Position numbers and translations under genes: made by a program. From NCBI GenBank assembly GCA_030407315.1, contig JALQPE010000232.1, forward strand, positions 1 to 64,000: DNA of 64,000 nt, written 5' to 3'. Positions within the stretch are counted from its first letter, which is position 1. Every line of letters starts with the position of its first letter. The notes beneath the pieces were generated by a model. That model searched no databases and was not told the DNA's origin. It was given only the letters and a program-made list of their open reading frames with translations. Positions 1-10,292 of this stretch are shown here, one piece after another. This DNA is from Asparagopsis taxiformis. Lineage: Eukaryota; Rhodophyta; Florideophyceae; Bonnemaisoniales; Bonnemaisoniaceae.

Positions 1-41
1 CAGCGCAACAATAAAGGAGCAAGGACATCGATTCTGTCACA
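1..41 (+). repeat. Copia-1 5' LTR, 3' end only
   Basis: These bases match 10079-10117 plus 21564-21566, the end of the Copia-1 3' LTR, with a few indels (shared cagcgcaacaataaaggag). The copy ends in CA and is followed directly by the primer-binding site. Confidence 0.75.
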
Positions 42-65
42 GGTTATGAGCCCAATACGCTAACC
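42..65 (+). promoter_or_regulatory. Copia-1 primer-binding site (initiator-Met half-tRNA type)
   Basis: The bases just after the LTR begin GGTTATGAGCCCAATACGCT. The reverse complement reads as the D-arm/anticodon-arm part of an initiator Met tRNA, with TTGGGCTCATAACC carrying the CAU anticodon. A site that pairs with the anticodon arm, not the tRNA 3' end, is the arrangement known for Drosophila copia, which is primed by a cleaved iMet half-tRNA. Confidence 0.7.
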
Positions 66-429
66 TCTTTACACCCCACCCACCTCATCCACCATCTTCC
101 CAATACACCCTGCGCCACTCAACAATCCGGCAACAGCGCACACCACCGCCCAAAAGCGCGAACCACTGCACCCTTTGCTCAAAAAGCACGGCTACTACCC
201 GCCCCCGATCAACCATCCCGGCGTCGAATCAACCTACCACATACGCAACTCATCAGAGCTCATTTATCATGACTTCAACCACAAAAAACTGTCCCCATTC
301 AGCATCAACTAGAAATACCATTACTCACGTCAGGCAATTTCATCCCATGGCGTATAACAGTGATCACTTCGCGCGATCACAAGGAGTATAACTACTTATA
401 TCAGCCCACTCCAGAATCTGCTGATCCCA

Positions 430-1095
430 CTATCCACAATGAACACTGCACGAAATGCACAAGCACAGCTCTTAGTCCTGTCCACGATATCTCCAGAAGT
501 CATGCAACACTTCACGGAAAATGAGTTTAATGGAGAAATCCATTTGCTATACAACGAAATAAAGGTTATCCTCTCCTCCCGAATCCGGACACACACCGGA
601 CAATCTACGTCGTAAAGCACGCGACATACACTGTGATCCCACACTCCCTATTTCAGGATACATCGAAAAACAAAAACCAACTCCGCACTCTCATGATACG
701 CGCAGCATATCCTGATATCGAAAACGAACAAAACCACATGAGGTTCATGTTAGATGGCCTTGAAGACAAGCAAGATTGGGTACTACTTCTACAGATCATT
801 TCTGCTCACGCGGACTTACATCCAAGAAAACCACTGTCCCTTGATCAAGTCATTTCAATGATGACAAAACATGACAGTATCCGTCTTCGTGCTCGTCCCT
901 CTCCACATTAACACCACCTCCACACCCTAGACGCCATCGCCATTCATACCCATGGCGCAATTATGATCGAAACCACAAACCTTCCCGACAACACAACTTC
1001 CATCCGGCAACAACATTCCACGCCCATTCAACCGTCACGGACGTTGGTGCAAATACCACGGCACAGACACCCATTCTACAGAAAATTGCAATATG
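430..1095 (+). pseudogene. Copia-1 gag remnant
   Basis: A broken gag. An open stretch from about 439 (reading ...LLVLSTISPEVMQHF...) aligns by eye with the Copia-2 gag (...RLLVVPHISPEILKGI...). After a frameshift, 633-911 continues with IRAAYPDIENEQNHMRFMLD, matching QTGFPNIDEETTTVQFVIDG of Copia-2. Near 1048-1088 is a zinc-knuckle-like WCKYHGTDTHSTENC with spacing C-x2-H-x4-H-x4-C in place of the usual CCHC. Stops between these blocks mean no functional product. Confidence 0.65.
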
Positions 1096-1239
1096 CGCAA
1101 AATGTTTTGAGAGCTTCCTAACATCCAACAATTCTTTTCAACTTTCTCAGGCTCATCGAACGACTCCATCAGCTCCCCCAGCTCCACCAATGAAACCAAT
1201 CTGCCCTCTCACACGTCTCATCTTCAGATGAAGTCATGA

Positions 1240-2780
1240 ATTACCCAACTCGTATATTCTCGACTCGGGAGCTAATCCAACACATCTAACCGTACGCCTC
1301 CGGGACTCCCCGTGAACACTTCCACCACAATTTGTGCAGATCGCCATCCCTCCATCACTACGCACCGTGGCCATACCTCACACCCCCTCACAAGTTCGAG
1401 TCAGCTCCCACCGCATAATGTCCTCGTAGCTCCTCACTTGAGTCAAACCTACTTTCCATCGGACAAGTCGCCAAGAACCACGACGTACTGTTTCAAAACG
1501 AGTTTGCCTACATTAAAATACCAACTTACCCTCCACCAAAGAATGAAGTCATTGCAGCAATACCTAAATCAAGCGACGTATTATATCGCTTGCACACGCC
1601 CCTCCAATTACGAATACAAGAAAAGCGCAGCAAGAAAAAACTCCCACGAACGCTTGCCTCTAGCCACACAGCAAGAGCTTTCCCACTAAAACGCAAGCAC
1701 ACCACCACGAAACTGAGTACCACTGTCGCCCACCATCGCATACCCCGATCATACCCAACAAAACAGTTCAGAAGAAACATATTTCACATCCTTCAAAGAC
1801 AATCACGTCCATACACAAGAAAATTCACAAAACGTCTACTGCCCCGAAGTCAAGAAATCGACCAAGCCAAGACAACGCATCAAAGCCGACCTCCCTTCTA
1901 CAATTCGGGACTACCACACATGGCATTTGAAACGGAATCAAATTTACCCTCAAAAAGATCCATTACATGGCCAGACATAGACTGGTACCGCATATGCTTC
2001 GCTCACTCTTACGCCCTCCTCCTCGCTAGTTCTCCTTCTCAGGCTGCGCAAAAGGCAAAACCATGCAGCTCCCTTCTGGCGACGCAACTGTTCCCACTCG
2101 ATCGGCAGCCACCTGCACACAGATGTGTGCGGTCCCTTTCCGGAAACCTCCCTCACCAACAATCGCTTCTTCATCACGTTCCTCGATGAAGGAAGTCGCT
2201 TCCTAACCCTCCGATGCATGCCAACCAATCATGACCGCGACACATCTCATACACCACATCAACGACACCACGGCTCACACGACCTATGTCATCAAGCACA
2301 TCACATCCGACAATGCCCTTGAGTATTACTCGCATGAACTCCAAAAATTCTACAGAACACACAGCGTACAAACACATCCAACCGTTCCGCACACACCGCA
2401 GGAGAACTCCCTCGCGGAACGAGTGAATCGCACAATAATGAATACAGCCCGTGCAACACTCCTCTCCTCTGATCTTCCAATCACGCTTTGGGAATACGCG
2501 GCGATGGCAGCCGCGGACACATATAATCATACACCACACTCCGCCCATGGACAATTACCAATCGCGCTCTGGAACAACTACACTCCCGAAGTGCACACAT
2601 TATTACCATTTGGCACACACTGTGTGCCAAATGGTAATAATGCCTGGCAGGGATTCGTTCACGACCCAGCCCTACATCACATACTCCACCCCTCGTGCGA
2701 CACTCGTTCATTACATTGGACGAAGCGACGAGCGGCACTATTTCATATAAAATCGTGCCAACAGCAAAGTTAGCGATGCC
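1240..2780 (+). pseudogene. Copia-1 protease and integrase remnant
   Basis: Near 1255-1290 one frame reads YILDSGANPTHL, the copia protease active site with the catalytic Asp kept. The integrase core lies at about 2090-2770: ITSDNALEYYS has the second catalytic Asp and PQENSLAERVNRTI the Glu, followed by the copia-type LWEYAAMAAADTYNH block. Coding shifts frame repeatedly between 1300 and 2200. A perfect inverted duplication at 2598-2642 lies in the C-terminal part. Nonfunctional. Confidence 0.7.
2598..2642. repeat. Perfect inverted duplication, 22-bp arms, 1-nt spacer
   Basis: Arms 2598-2619 and 2621-2642 are exact reverse complements around c2620. It lies in the degenerate integrase C-terminal region of Copia-1. 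Confidence 0.9.
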
Positions 2781-2879
2781 GCATGGCTGACTTCACGATA
2801 TATAATCCCAACAACGATTCCATATGCACCACACTACCATCATCCTATCATGCTCATGCACCCACAGTATTCACAGAAC

Positions 2880-3802
2880 CAAAGAACATCAAACAAGCTA
2901 GGCAAGCTCCAGATGCCTCTCAGTGGGAAATCGCGTGGAACAACTAATTAGACAGCCTAGAAGCAAGAGGCGTACTCACCTTCATACCCAAATCCAACAT
3001 ACCGTCAAAACACCAAACTTCTCCCAGTCACAAAGGTCCTTAAGCTCAAGAAAGCCAACAATGGTGAACCCACCCTACGCAAAGTACGTTGCACCATTCG
3101 AGGTGACCAACAAGAATCAGGTATACACTACTATCCACATGACCTTTCCAGCCCTGTCGCCAGCCGCGATGCGATCCGTTCCGCACTCGCATTGACAGCA
3201 TTACATGATTTCCATACTTTCCACTGGGATTTAAAGTCTGCATTTTTGCATGAACTCTTCACAGAGGATCGCAGCATATTCATCCATCAACCCCGCCGCT
3301 TTGACGGCACTCACAAATATCCCTACCACGTTGCTAAGCTGACAGGCAACATGTACGGAAGTCGCCAAGCCTGCAAAATAATTACAGAAGGCTTGGCAGA
3401 CTTCCTAACACTCTCACAATTCTCTCGGTTAGCATCAGACGCATGTTCTTTCATACTTAACCATTGTAAGAAGCCAAGCCGATTCGTATTGCTCGTTATC
3501 ACCGTCGATGATTTTTTGGTGATAACTAACCACACCCACTTACAGACAAAGTCAAAGCACGTCTACAACAAAAATATTCATTGAAAGACCTCGGCCAAGT
3601 ACAACACCTACTTGGGTGGAAATTCACGCACAACAACGATGGCATAACCATCTCACAGCCAAGTTACATCTGAGCACTCATTGAAAGATTTGGACAAGAT
3701 CAGGTAAAAACATTTTCGTCACCCATCGCTTCTGAGCTTCTGGTCGACAACCCTGCCAACAGTAGTGACCTTGACGCAACGCAGTTCGACTAAAAGAGCC
3801 TG
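2880..3802 (+). pseudogene. Copia-1 reverse transcriptase, interrupted by a gypsy insertion
   Basis: Fragments match copia RT (RVT_2). The clearest block, 3192-3584, contains FHWDLKSAFLHELF (first catalytic Asp) and VITVDDFLV (the YVDD-equivalent box). Stops lie upstream (about 2947) and downstream (about 3584 and 3670). The reading would continue SLIGSLRYL across the gypsy insertion at 3806, which resumes at 9316, so the gypsy element landed in the RT/RNase H connection. Confidence 0.75.
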
Positions 3803-3806
3803 ATAG

Positions 3807-4128
3807 TGTAGACTACAGGTAGACTGCGGCTGTGGGGAAAATTTTGACTCTGTCCTGCGGGGTCGAAGGACGGCCAGGCTTGTGAGCCTTTTATGTAAAA
3901 ATCCTAGTCCCAGAAGGAAAGTAGGTTGAGAAACCCGGCGTGGGTGACACCGGAATGATGTGGAACCTGGCGTGGGTGCCACGCACAGGCTGATAGAATC
4001 ATTCTATCGTAATGATTACGCTATTGAATCATACCGCAAACGGTACCTATCACTGCCAGTCCCTACAACAAGTGCCTGCATAGAGAACTGCAGTCTACCG
4101 GTACCTGCACGGAGCATTGCAGTCTACA
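3807..4128 (-). repeat. Gypsy 3' LTR (left copy)
   Basis: 322 bp, TGTAGACT...AGTCTACA; matches 8990-9311 with about 3 substitutions (for example gaaggaaag versus gaaagaaag). The integrase frame reads about 11 codons into it. Confidence 0.93.
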
Positions 4129-5764
4129 CGGCCCCTGAGCGTTCGAAAGGAAGGAGAACGTTCAAGAAGAAAACTGAATGCTCTGTTTGGCGCGTTTGAC
4201 CAGGTCCTTTTCCCGATTGTGTGTTTGAAGGAAGTCCTGTACCATATCAGGCATGTCTTCAAAAGGGTAGTGAGCGGCACCCAGGTTCGGTCAATCTCGT
4301 CGGGTAGTCCGAGCCACTGAACATGTAGAAAAATACCATCATGGTCTTCGCCAATGCCGATGATTTTGTCGACAAGTTCATACTGTGCCTCAGTGCGATC
4401 GGCAAGCTCGAGTAGTGATTCAGAGACGGGCTTGTTTTGGTCAGCATTGCGGTACAAAAGCAGACGTGCGCAGTGTACCTTCTCGATTTCGCCGCCGTTG
4501 AGTTTCGCTACGTCGTAGACAAGATCGCTGTGTATTTTGACATTACGTCTAGGACCCTGCCAACGGAAGTTAAGTTTGTGCCCCTTGTCCTGAGCACGGC
4601 GCACAAGAACAAAGTCGCCAACAGAGAAGTATGGGGTGATGATATTTGTACGTTTGTTGTGGGCGTCGATTTGCTTTTTTCGAGCAAGTGTGAGCCGTTC
4701 GGCTGTTTCCTTGTGCATCTTGTCAATTGAATTGTGAAGAGCATCGATTTGGACCAGCTGCTCAGCACGAATGTGTTCAATACTCTTGGTTTCGGAATTC
4801 GGCACGCCACTTACAAGGACATTCCGGCGAGGTTGGATGGAAGTCATAACTTCAAGTGGAGTGCGAAACGTTCCTGTAGGCCTCTTGCCAAGGCGTTCAA
4901 GTGGCGCCTCGTTCAAAATTGATGTGATGAGCGGGATTGTGGTCGGCCAGTCTTGCGGAGCAAGCTTGAGCTCGGTAAGTAGCGCGGTACAAGCTGCACA
5001 GATATTCCTGTTGATGTTTTCAACTGTACCATTGACCCAAGGGGAGTCACTCCCCATCCGTCACAACTTCACTGTCGCCTACGGTAGGCGACAGTGAAGT
5101 TGTGACGGATGGGATGCTCCTTTGCAAGAAGTCCCGTAAGTTGGTTTTTAAAGTGTGAACCCTGGTCGCTGACCCAAAAGAACATAGCAGTAAATGTGTG
5201 TATCCATCGTGCTAGTTCTCGGGCGAAAGTCTCACTGTTTGCCGACGCATAAGAGGTTAGCCAAACATATAAGGACAAATCGTCTTTCATTACTAGAACG
5301 TATTTCATATCGCCATAGCTCTGACCCAGGTAGAGAAAATCGAAGTGTACTACTTCATTGGGCTTAGTTGCGTGAAAGGTGAGTGAGAGCGGTCGTGGAA
5401 TCTTCTGGCCTGTCTTGGACATGAGGCAGTGGATGCAGTTGGAAACAAATAGCATAGTGTCTGTATACAGACCTTGCCACGTGAATTGTTCGTGAAGAAC
5501 TGAACGCGTGGATTCAATACCACGATGGCCTGCAGACCCACAATGTACAGTGATTAGAAGTCTCCACTGCAGATCTTCAACATCGTCGGGTACCCACATA
5601 CGCCCGTTCATGAACACGAGTCCATTATCGTCAGTCAATGATTCTTTTGGTTTCTTCTCGTAGTACTGCTGTTGAACATTGAGCAATTCATGTATGTCGA
5701 GCCAATCGAAATTTTCAGAGAGGAGATGGGACGATGTCCTGTTGGAACACACGGTGTCCCACAC
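4095..5764 (-). pseudogene. Gypsy integrase with C-terminal chromodomain, split by a palindrome
   Basis: The first half (5764 to about 5084) has the H2C2 zinc finger (VHCGSAGHRG...CIHC) and core blocks VVHFDFL and WVSDQGSHF, the first two catalytic Asps. A perfect 30-bp inverted duplication at 5053-5113 then interrupts the core. The second half (5052-4095) resumes SPWVNGTVENINRN with the catalytic Glu, a GP-type motif (RWQGPRRN) and, at about 4263-4382, a chromodomain-like block (YELVDKII...FLHVQWLG...RTWVPL). Chromodomains in this position are known to steer chromoviruses to marked chromatin. The frame ends inside the 3' LTR. Confidence 0.85.
5053..5113. repeat. Perfect inverted duplication, 30-bp arms, 1-nt spacer
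   Basis: Arms 5053-5082 and 5084-5113 are exact reverse complements around g5083. It is abutted by a smaller palindrome (ggggagt-c-actcccc, 5041-5055). It splits the integrase core between its second Asp and its Glu. Confidence 0.95.
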
Positions 5765-6230
5765 GCTTGATAGCTGCTCTGTGCCCTCTGTATCCTCGAA
5801 GCCAGCGTGTCATGATGTCTGGCATAACATTGTTCTCTCCATCCACATGTTCAATTTTGTAGCTGAACTGTGACAGGAAAATTGCCCATCTCATGACTTT
5901 CATGACCTTGTGTCGGCCAAGTGACGGGTCAAGGATTGAAGGGCAAAATACGAAGAGAAGGTTTCTATGGTCCGTGAATATGCGGATGACTGACTCGCAT
6001 TGTAGCATACAATCAAGTCGCGTAAACGTTTGTAGGATAGCGAACCCTTCCTTTTCAAAGGTCGTCCAGTCCAGTTCCGCACCGGACAACTCACCAGACA
6101 GAAAGGCTAATGGCTGGTGTGCTTGCTCAAGCTCTGGTTTGCTCAACTCCTCAGACGCGCACTGTGTTACAACGCTGGCCCAAAAACGATCGCTAGCGTC
6201 TGTGTAGATGCAAAGCGCGAGATTACTGTC
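5715..6230 (-). pseudogene. Gypsy RNase H domain
   Basis: In this frame the domain begins LALCIYTDASDRFWASVV (first catalytic Asp), continues LDWTTFEKEGFAI (Glu) and IRIFTDHRNLLFVF (Asp), and ends GENNVMPDIMTRW: the Ty3/gypsy RNase H order. It is displaced by frameshift from RT upstream (about 6225) and from integrase downstream (about 5740). The catalytic residues are preserved, so the damage looks recent. Confidence 0.75.
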
Positions 6231-8949
6231 CCTGTGTGCCAGTTCATTTGGTCGGTAAGTGTTTTTTGGAGACCACGGAAGGCGACCTCAAGTTCAGCAC
6301 CCCATCCCAGTGATTTGAGGGGTATTCTTTTGATACTGCGCTTCGTTCTTTTTCCTGACTTCTGAAAAGCTTTCTCGAGTACATTCCGTAGAGGCGCAAT
6401 TATGCGGGAATGGTCTGGAATACCATTACGCATCCACCCAAGGCAATGCGCATACTCGCACAGTTCGCCAGCGTTGATAGGTGATGCACAATCTTGAAGG
6501 CCGGATGTGTTTCGTGGATCATACTTTACGCCCTCTCGCGATATAATCCTGCCGCACCATTTAAGCTCGGTGAGGTATAGCTCGGTTTTTCTGGCAGACA
6601 CTTTCAGGTTTCTCTCGCGGCAGATCCTAAAGAAATTCCATAGTGCCTTAAGGAGTTCTTGCTCACTTGGTGTGTGCAGGGCGAAATCATCAATCCATGC
6701 TTTGAGGCAGTTGCTCATCTCAGAGAAACAGGGGACGACTTTTCCTTGGAAATTCTGTGCACTATTGCAGCCGCCTTGGAGCGTTCTAGTCGGCTTGTAG
6801 ACGGCGGATTCAGTCATGAACGCGTGTAAATGTTGGTATTGGTCATGGAGAGGCATCTGCCAGAAGCCGGAAGGAAAGTCCACAGAAGCGAAGCATCGGC
6901 TCTCGCGCATTTCAGATGTCTCACTCTCCAAGTTAGGCATCGGCCAGGTCATTGGCTTGGTGGCAGAGTTGATTCCACGGAGGTCGATCGTCAGTCGAAA
7001 GTATGCCGGGGGTGGCTTTGGCACAATGAGTGGGGCAGCGATCCATTGCGCATTGGTATTTTTCTTGATGAAACCGTATTCTTCAAGTTTAGAGACGACT
7101 CGGTTCATGAATACCCGTTTTTCATGAGGATAACGCCTTTGTTTGGCACGGATTGGTCGAGCACTCTCGACCACGTCGATCTTCATTGGCTCGACTTTGG
7201 CTGGGGGTCCTGGACCAAGACGAAGGCGGAGAACGTCGCCGAATTCTTTGGTCAGCGTACGAAGTTCCAGTAGCCCAGGTTCAGATATCCCATTTTTCGC
7301 CGCACGTGTGAGCATGGCTTCGATTGCTTCGCGTTTTTCGGATGGGTCATCTTCGCCGAAGTCTAGCCAGTCGTCGTCCGTATCCGCAGAGGCGCTGTCA
7401 ATTCCCTTGTCACTGTGGTATATGCCGTCTTGTAAGACACGTGCGATTTTTCCACCACTGCCTGCAGCAGGTAGCGCGATAGACATGTCTATGTCTCCAT
7501 GAAGGCTGTCAGCTGCGGCAGCAAGAATCTCTTTCGTGTTAAGCCCAAGAACTTCAAGAGTAGGTCGACCCAGGAGTGGTTCTGTCATTGGCTGTTCTGT
7601 AACTAGCCACTTGAGGTTGCGTACCATGAGAGAACACCCGTGACGCACATGCATCTCGACGTCGAGAGTAGCAGATTGCTTACACAAGATTTTCATGTTG
7701 TTTCCGTCTCTTCCCTCACCCACAGCGAGAGAGAGAACAACCGGTCGTACAAGATGTTTGATATGAACAGACCCACCTGCCTTCTGAATGCGGTCGATCA
7801 AAGCCGTGTCAGTCAGGTTGTCGTCCGCGCCGATATCTGCCACGAGCAAGTGGTGTAGTTTCTGGCCGTATGTAGCGGAAAAAGTGACACTACTCTCCAT
7901 ATGTAACTCTTTTTTGGGATCCCCGCTGACTCTCTTCGCTCCCTGGTTAAATCTTGCCGCCTTCTGGGCTTTAAACTTTGCGATAAGGTCGGGCTTATCG
8001 TTATCCGGACAAGCTCGACAGTCTTGCAATAGACGCCTGATGCCCTTCTTCGCATGTGGAGGGTACAAGCAGATTGGGAGCTTGTCTTTCTTTTGGATTG
8101 ATTTTGTAACCTTGTTAGTAGACGCGTCCCCATACCCACTTTCGTTCCCTCTTTTAGAGATTTTTCTGTCGTTATGTTTGGTATTGGAGTACGTTTGGCA
8201 GTAAATCGCTTCCTTGCGGATCATTTTTACGAATGCCTTGACATCCTTTTTCAAGCTTTTGTCAAACTCGATCCTTTCAGTCATGACATCTCGCAACTTT
8301 TGCGGTAGGAGGTGTTTGCACATAAGCTCCGTCGATTTTTCTGGGTTATCTGTACAGAAATCACCATATGGTGATTGGCTATATAGCCAATCTGTTCGAG
8401 GCGCTCGAAGAAACAGCTGGCAAAATGAAGTACACGAGCGCTCGGATCCGCTATGTTCATCGGCATCCGCAGACCTCTGAGTGCTTTCTCGATGCACTGT
8501 GGTTCATATCCAGACTGTGGTTTTTTGACAAGACTTCCGATGAAAGTCTTAATGTTCTCCGACGTAAGTTCTTCAGCCGACTTATCTGGTGCGATGGCAT
8601 CGAACTCACCAAGCATTACCATATGCTTGAGTAGTATGCGGTCGATGCTTGCGGTGTACGGTGAGACAGTGAGAGTCGGGAGCTCTTTCTGTTTCTGTGA
8701 AACTTCAAGCTCATACCGTTCGCGTTTCTTTAGGAAGATACTGACCTTGACGGGGTCGACGCTCTTCAGGACGGGATGCGTAACTGGAGTGAACATGGTC
8801 ACTGCTGAGGTTGGGTTGGTCTCGTTTTCGTCTGATGCATCCATATCGAAGTAGACGCGGTTTACCTGCTCTGACGTGATCCTGGATCTGGCGGGTGTCG
8901 TTCGCGGGGAGTGATAGTGTTTCCGACGAGTTTGCAGGCCCATGCACAC
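6230..8949 (-). pseudogene. Gypsy gag-protease-RT polyprotein, frame broken by a palindrome
   Basis: Gag reads from 8949 to about 8376. There a double palindrome (8359-8392) shifts the frame; the second frame runs to about 6230. Collapsing the palindrome to a single copy would join LEQIGY to GDFCTDNPEKS, so the ancestor was one gag-pol ORF. In order: gag; retropepsin with VADIGADDN (DTGA-like, near 7830); RT with FASVDFPSGFWQ and AWIDDFALH (near 6860 and 6695), both catalytic boxes intact. Near 6225 a frameshift precedes RNase H. As it stands no single protein can be made. Confidence 0.8.
8359..8392. repeat. Two overlapping palindromes in gypsy gag
   Basis: aatcaccat-atggtgatt (8359-8376) overlaps gattggctat-atagccaatc (8373-8392). 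The pattern is arm, inverted arm, arm, as expected from two successive strand switches. Confidence 0.9.
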
Positions 8950-8989
8950 GTCAAAAGAGTTTTCTCCTGGTCAGGTAGACAGAAATTTC

Positions 8990-9311
8990 TGTAGACTACA
9001 GGTAGACTGCGGCTGTGGGGAAAATTTTGACTCTGTCCTGCGGGGTCGAAGGACGGCCAGGCTTGTGAGCCTTTTATGTAAAAATCCTAGTCCCAGAAAG
9101 AAAGTAGGTTGAGAAACCCGGCGTGGGTGACACTGGAATGATGTGGAGCCTGGCGTGGGTGCCACGCACAGGCTGATAGAATCATTCTATCGTAATGATT
9201 ACGCTATTGAATCATACCGCAAACGGTACCTATCACTGCCAGTCCCTACAACAAGTGCCTGCATAGAGAACTGCAGTCTACCGGTACCTGCACGGAGCAT
9301 TGCAGTCTACA
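8990..9311 (-). repeat. Gypsy 5' LTR (right copy)
   Basis: 322 bp, same ends as the left copy; it is the upstream LTR for the minus-strand element. Confidence 0.93.
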
Positions 9312-9315
9312 ATAG

Positions 9316-9977
9316 GCTCATTGAGATATCTTTGCGACTCCACACGCCCAGACATTTCGTTCATCGTTGGCTACTTAGGCCGTTACGCGCAAAAACCAAT
9401 TCAATTTCACTGGAAAGCAGCAATTCGCGTCCTGCGACACCTCAAAGGTACAACTGAACTAGGCATTACATACCACCGTGGCCTCAAACAAGGTCTAGCA
9501 GCATTCACCGATTCAGATTTCGCGGCATGTCCTGACACTAGACGATCCACCTCAGGTTCAATCATTTTCTATAATGGCTCTCCAGTTGCCTGGCAATCCA
9601 GACGACAGCGAAACGTTGTCACATCAACGCATGCCGCAGAATACATTGCTGGCTCTCAAACTACCCAGCTCTTAAAGACCGTCTCAAACTTCTACAAGGA
9701 AATTGGTGAAGTGCACAACACACCTACTCCGCTTTACATCGACAACACAGCTGCCATCAGCACAGCAAATGCAAAATTCCCTACTCCTAACTCACGACAC
9801 ATCGACGTGAAGTACCATTGGTTAAGAGAACAAGTTCAGCAAGGATTTATCACACCAACCCATATACCCTCCAGTAACAACCCTGCTGATCTTTTAACGA
9901 AAGCACTCAAGCCCGCTCAGTTCACAGCAAAATCTCCTCTTCTCCGACTGGGACCGTCCACAGGGCGCGGCGACTGA
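9316..9977 (+). pseudogene. Copia-1 RNase H domain, 3' part after the gypsy insertion
   Basis: An open frame of about 220 codons continues the Copia-1 pol: IGSLRYLCDSTRPDISFIVG, then FTDSDFAACPDTRRSTSG and YIDNTAAISTA, ending NPADLLTKALKPAQF. These are standard copia RNase H landmarks, with acidic residues at TDSD and IDN. The stop TGA at 9975-9977 is also the first three bases of the 3' LTR. The domain is intact but cut off from the rest of pol. Confidence 0.85.
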
Positions 9978-10117
9978 CGAATAACTTCTTCTCTCCGCCC
10001 TGAGTCCATTCCCAGTCTCTAACGAATACCTTATAGTACTTACAGTGATCCTAACTAGTTATAGTCGCCGTCGAGATCAGCGCAACAATAAAGGAGCCAA
10101 GGAACATCGATTCTTTT
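9975..10117 (+). repeat. Copia-1 3' LTR (main part)
   Basis: It starts TGACGAATAAC just after GCGCGGCGAC, a motif that also precedes the LTR start of Copia-2. It ends at the ctttt duplicated by Copia-2; the last three bases (aca) lie at 21564-21566. Rejoined length is about 146 bp. Confidence 0.65.
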
Positions 10118-10274
10118 AGTTGATGTGTCGACTGAGACATAGCCCCATTTACTTTCTCGGATGACGGTGCTTAAGTATCTACTGAGGTGCTTACAGTGGT
10201 ATGGTAGGTATGATCATACGACATGTAGCCGCGCTTTGGGCACGACGCGGAATATTAGTTTTGATCATACGACA
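10118..10274 (-). repeat. Copia-2 3' LTR (left)
   Basis: It starts agttgatgtgtcgactgag (TG changed to AG relative to the right copy). The segment up to gatcatacgaca at 10223 matches the right LTR. A second gatcatacgaca ends at 10274, so this copy carries about 51 bp extra, probably an imperfect internal duplication. On the minus strand it is preceded by GCGCGGCGAC, as at the Copia-1 3' LTR. Confidence 0.7.
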
Positions 10275-10292
10275 GTCGCCGCGCGGCGTGCG

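Larger units (their letters stand above)
3807..9311 (-). mobile_element. Chromodomain Ty3/gypsy element (chromovirus)
   Basis: Two 322-bp LTRs (3807-4128, 8990-9311; TGTAGACT...AGTCTACA) flank gag-PR-RT-RNase H-IN-chromodomain on the minus strand. It is bordered by the 4-bp TSD atag (3803-3806 and 9312-9315), inserted in the Copia-1 pol. I counted 3 differences between the LTRs, so it is fairly young, yet pol is broken by palindromic insertions and frameshifts. Next to the right LTR on the minus strand the primer site would read GAAATTTCTGTCTACCTG; I could not match this to a tRNA. Confidence 0.92.

Noticed and set aside
42..65. tRNA-Met-like sequence on the minus strand
   Set aside because: Only the D/anticodon part is present and it abuts an LTR; it is a primer-binding site, not a tRNA gene.
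8950..8989. Self-primed (Tf1-like) primer site next to the gypsy LTR
   Set aside because: I looked for a complement of CTGTCTACCTG within the LTR and found only a gapped match; not enough to claim self-priming.
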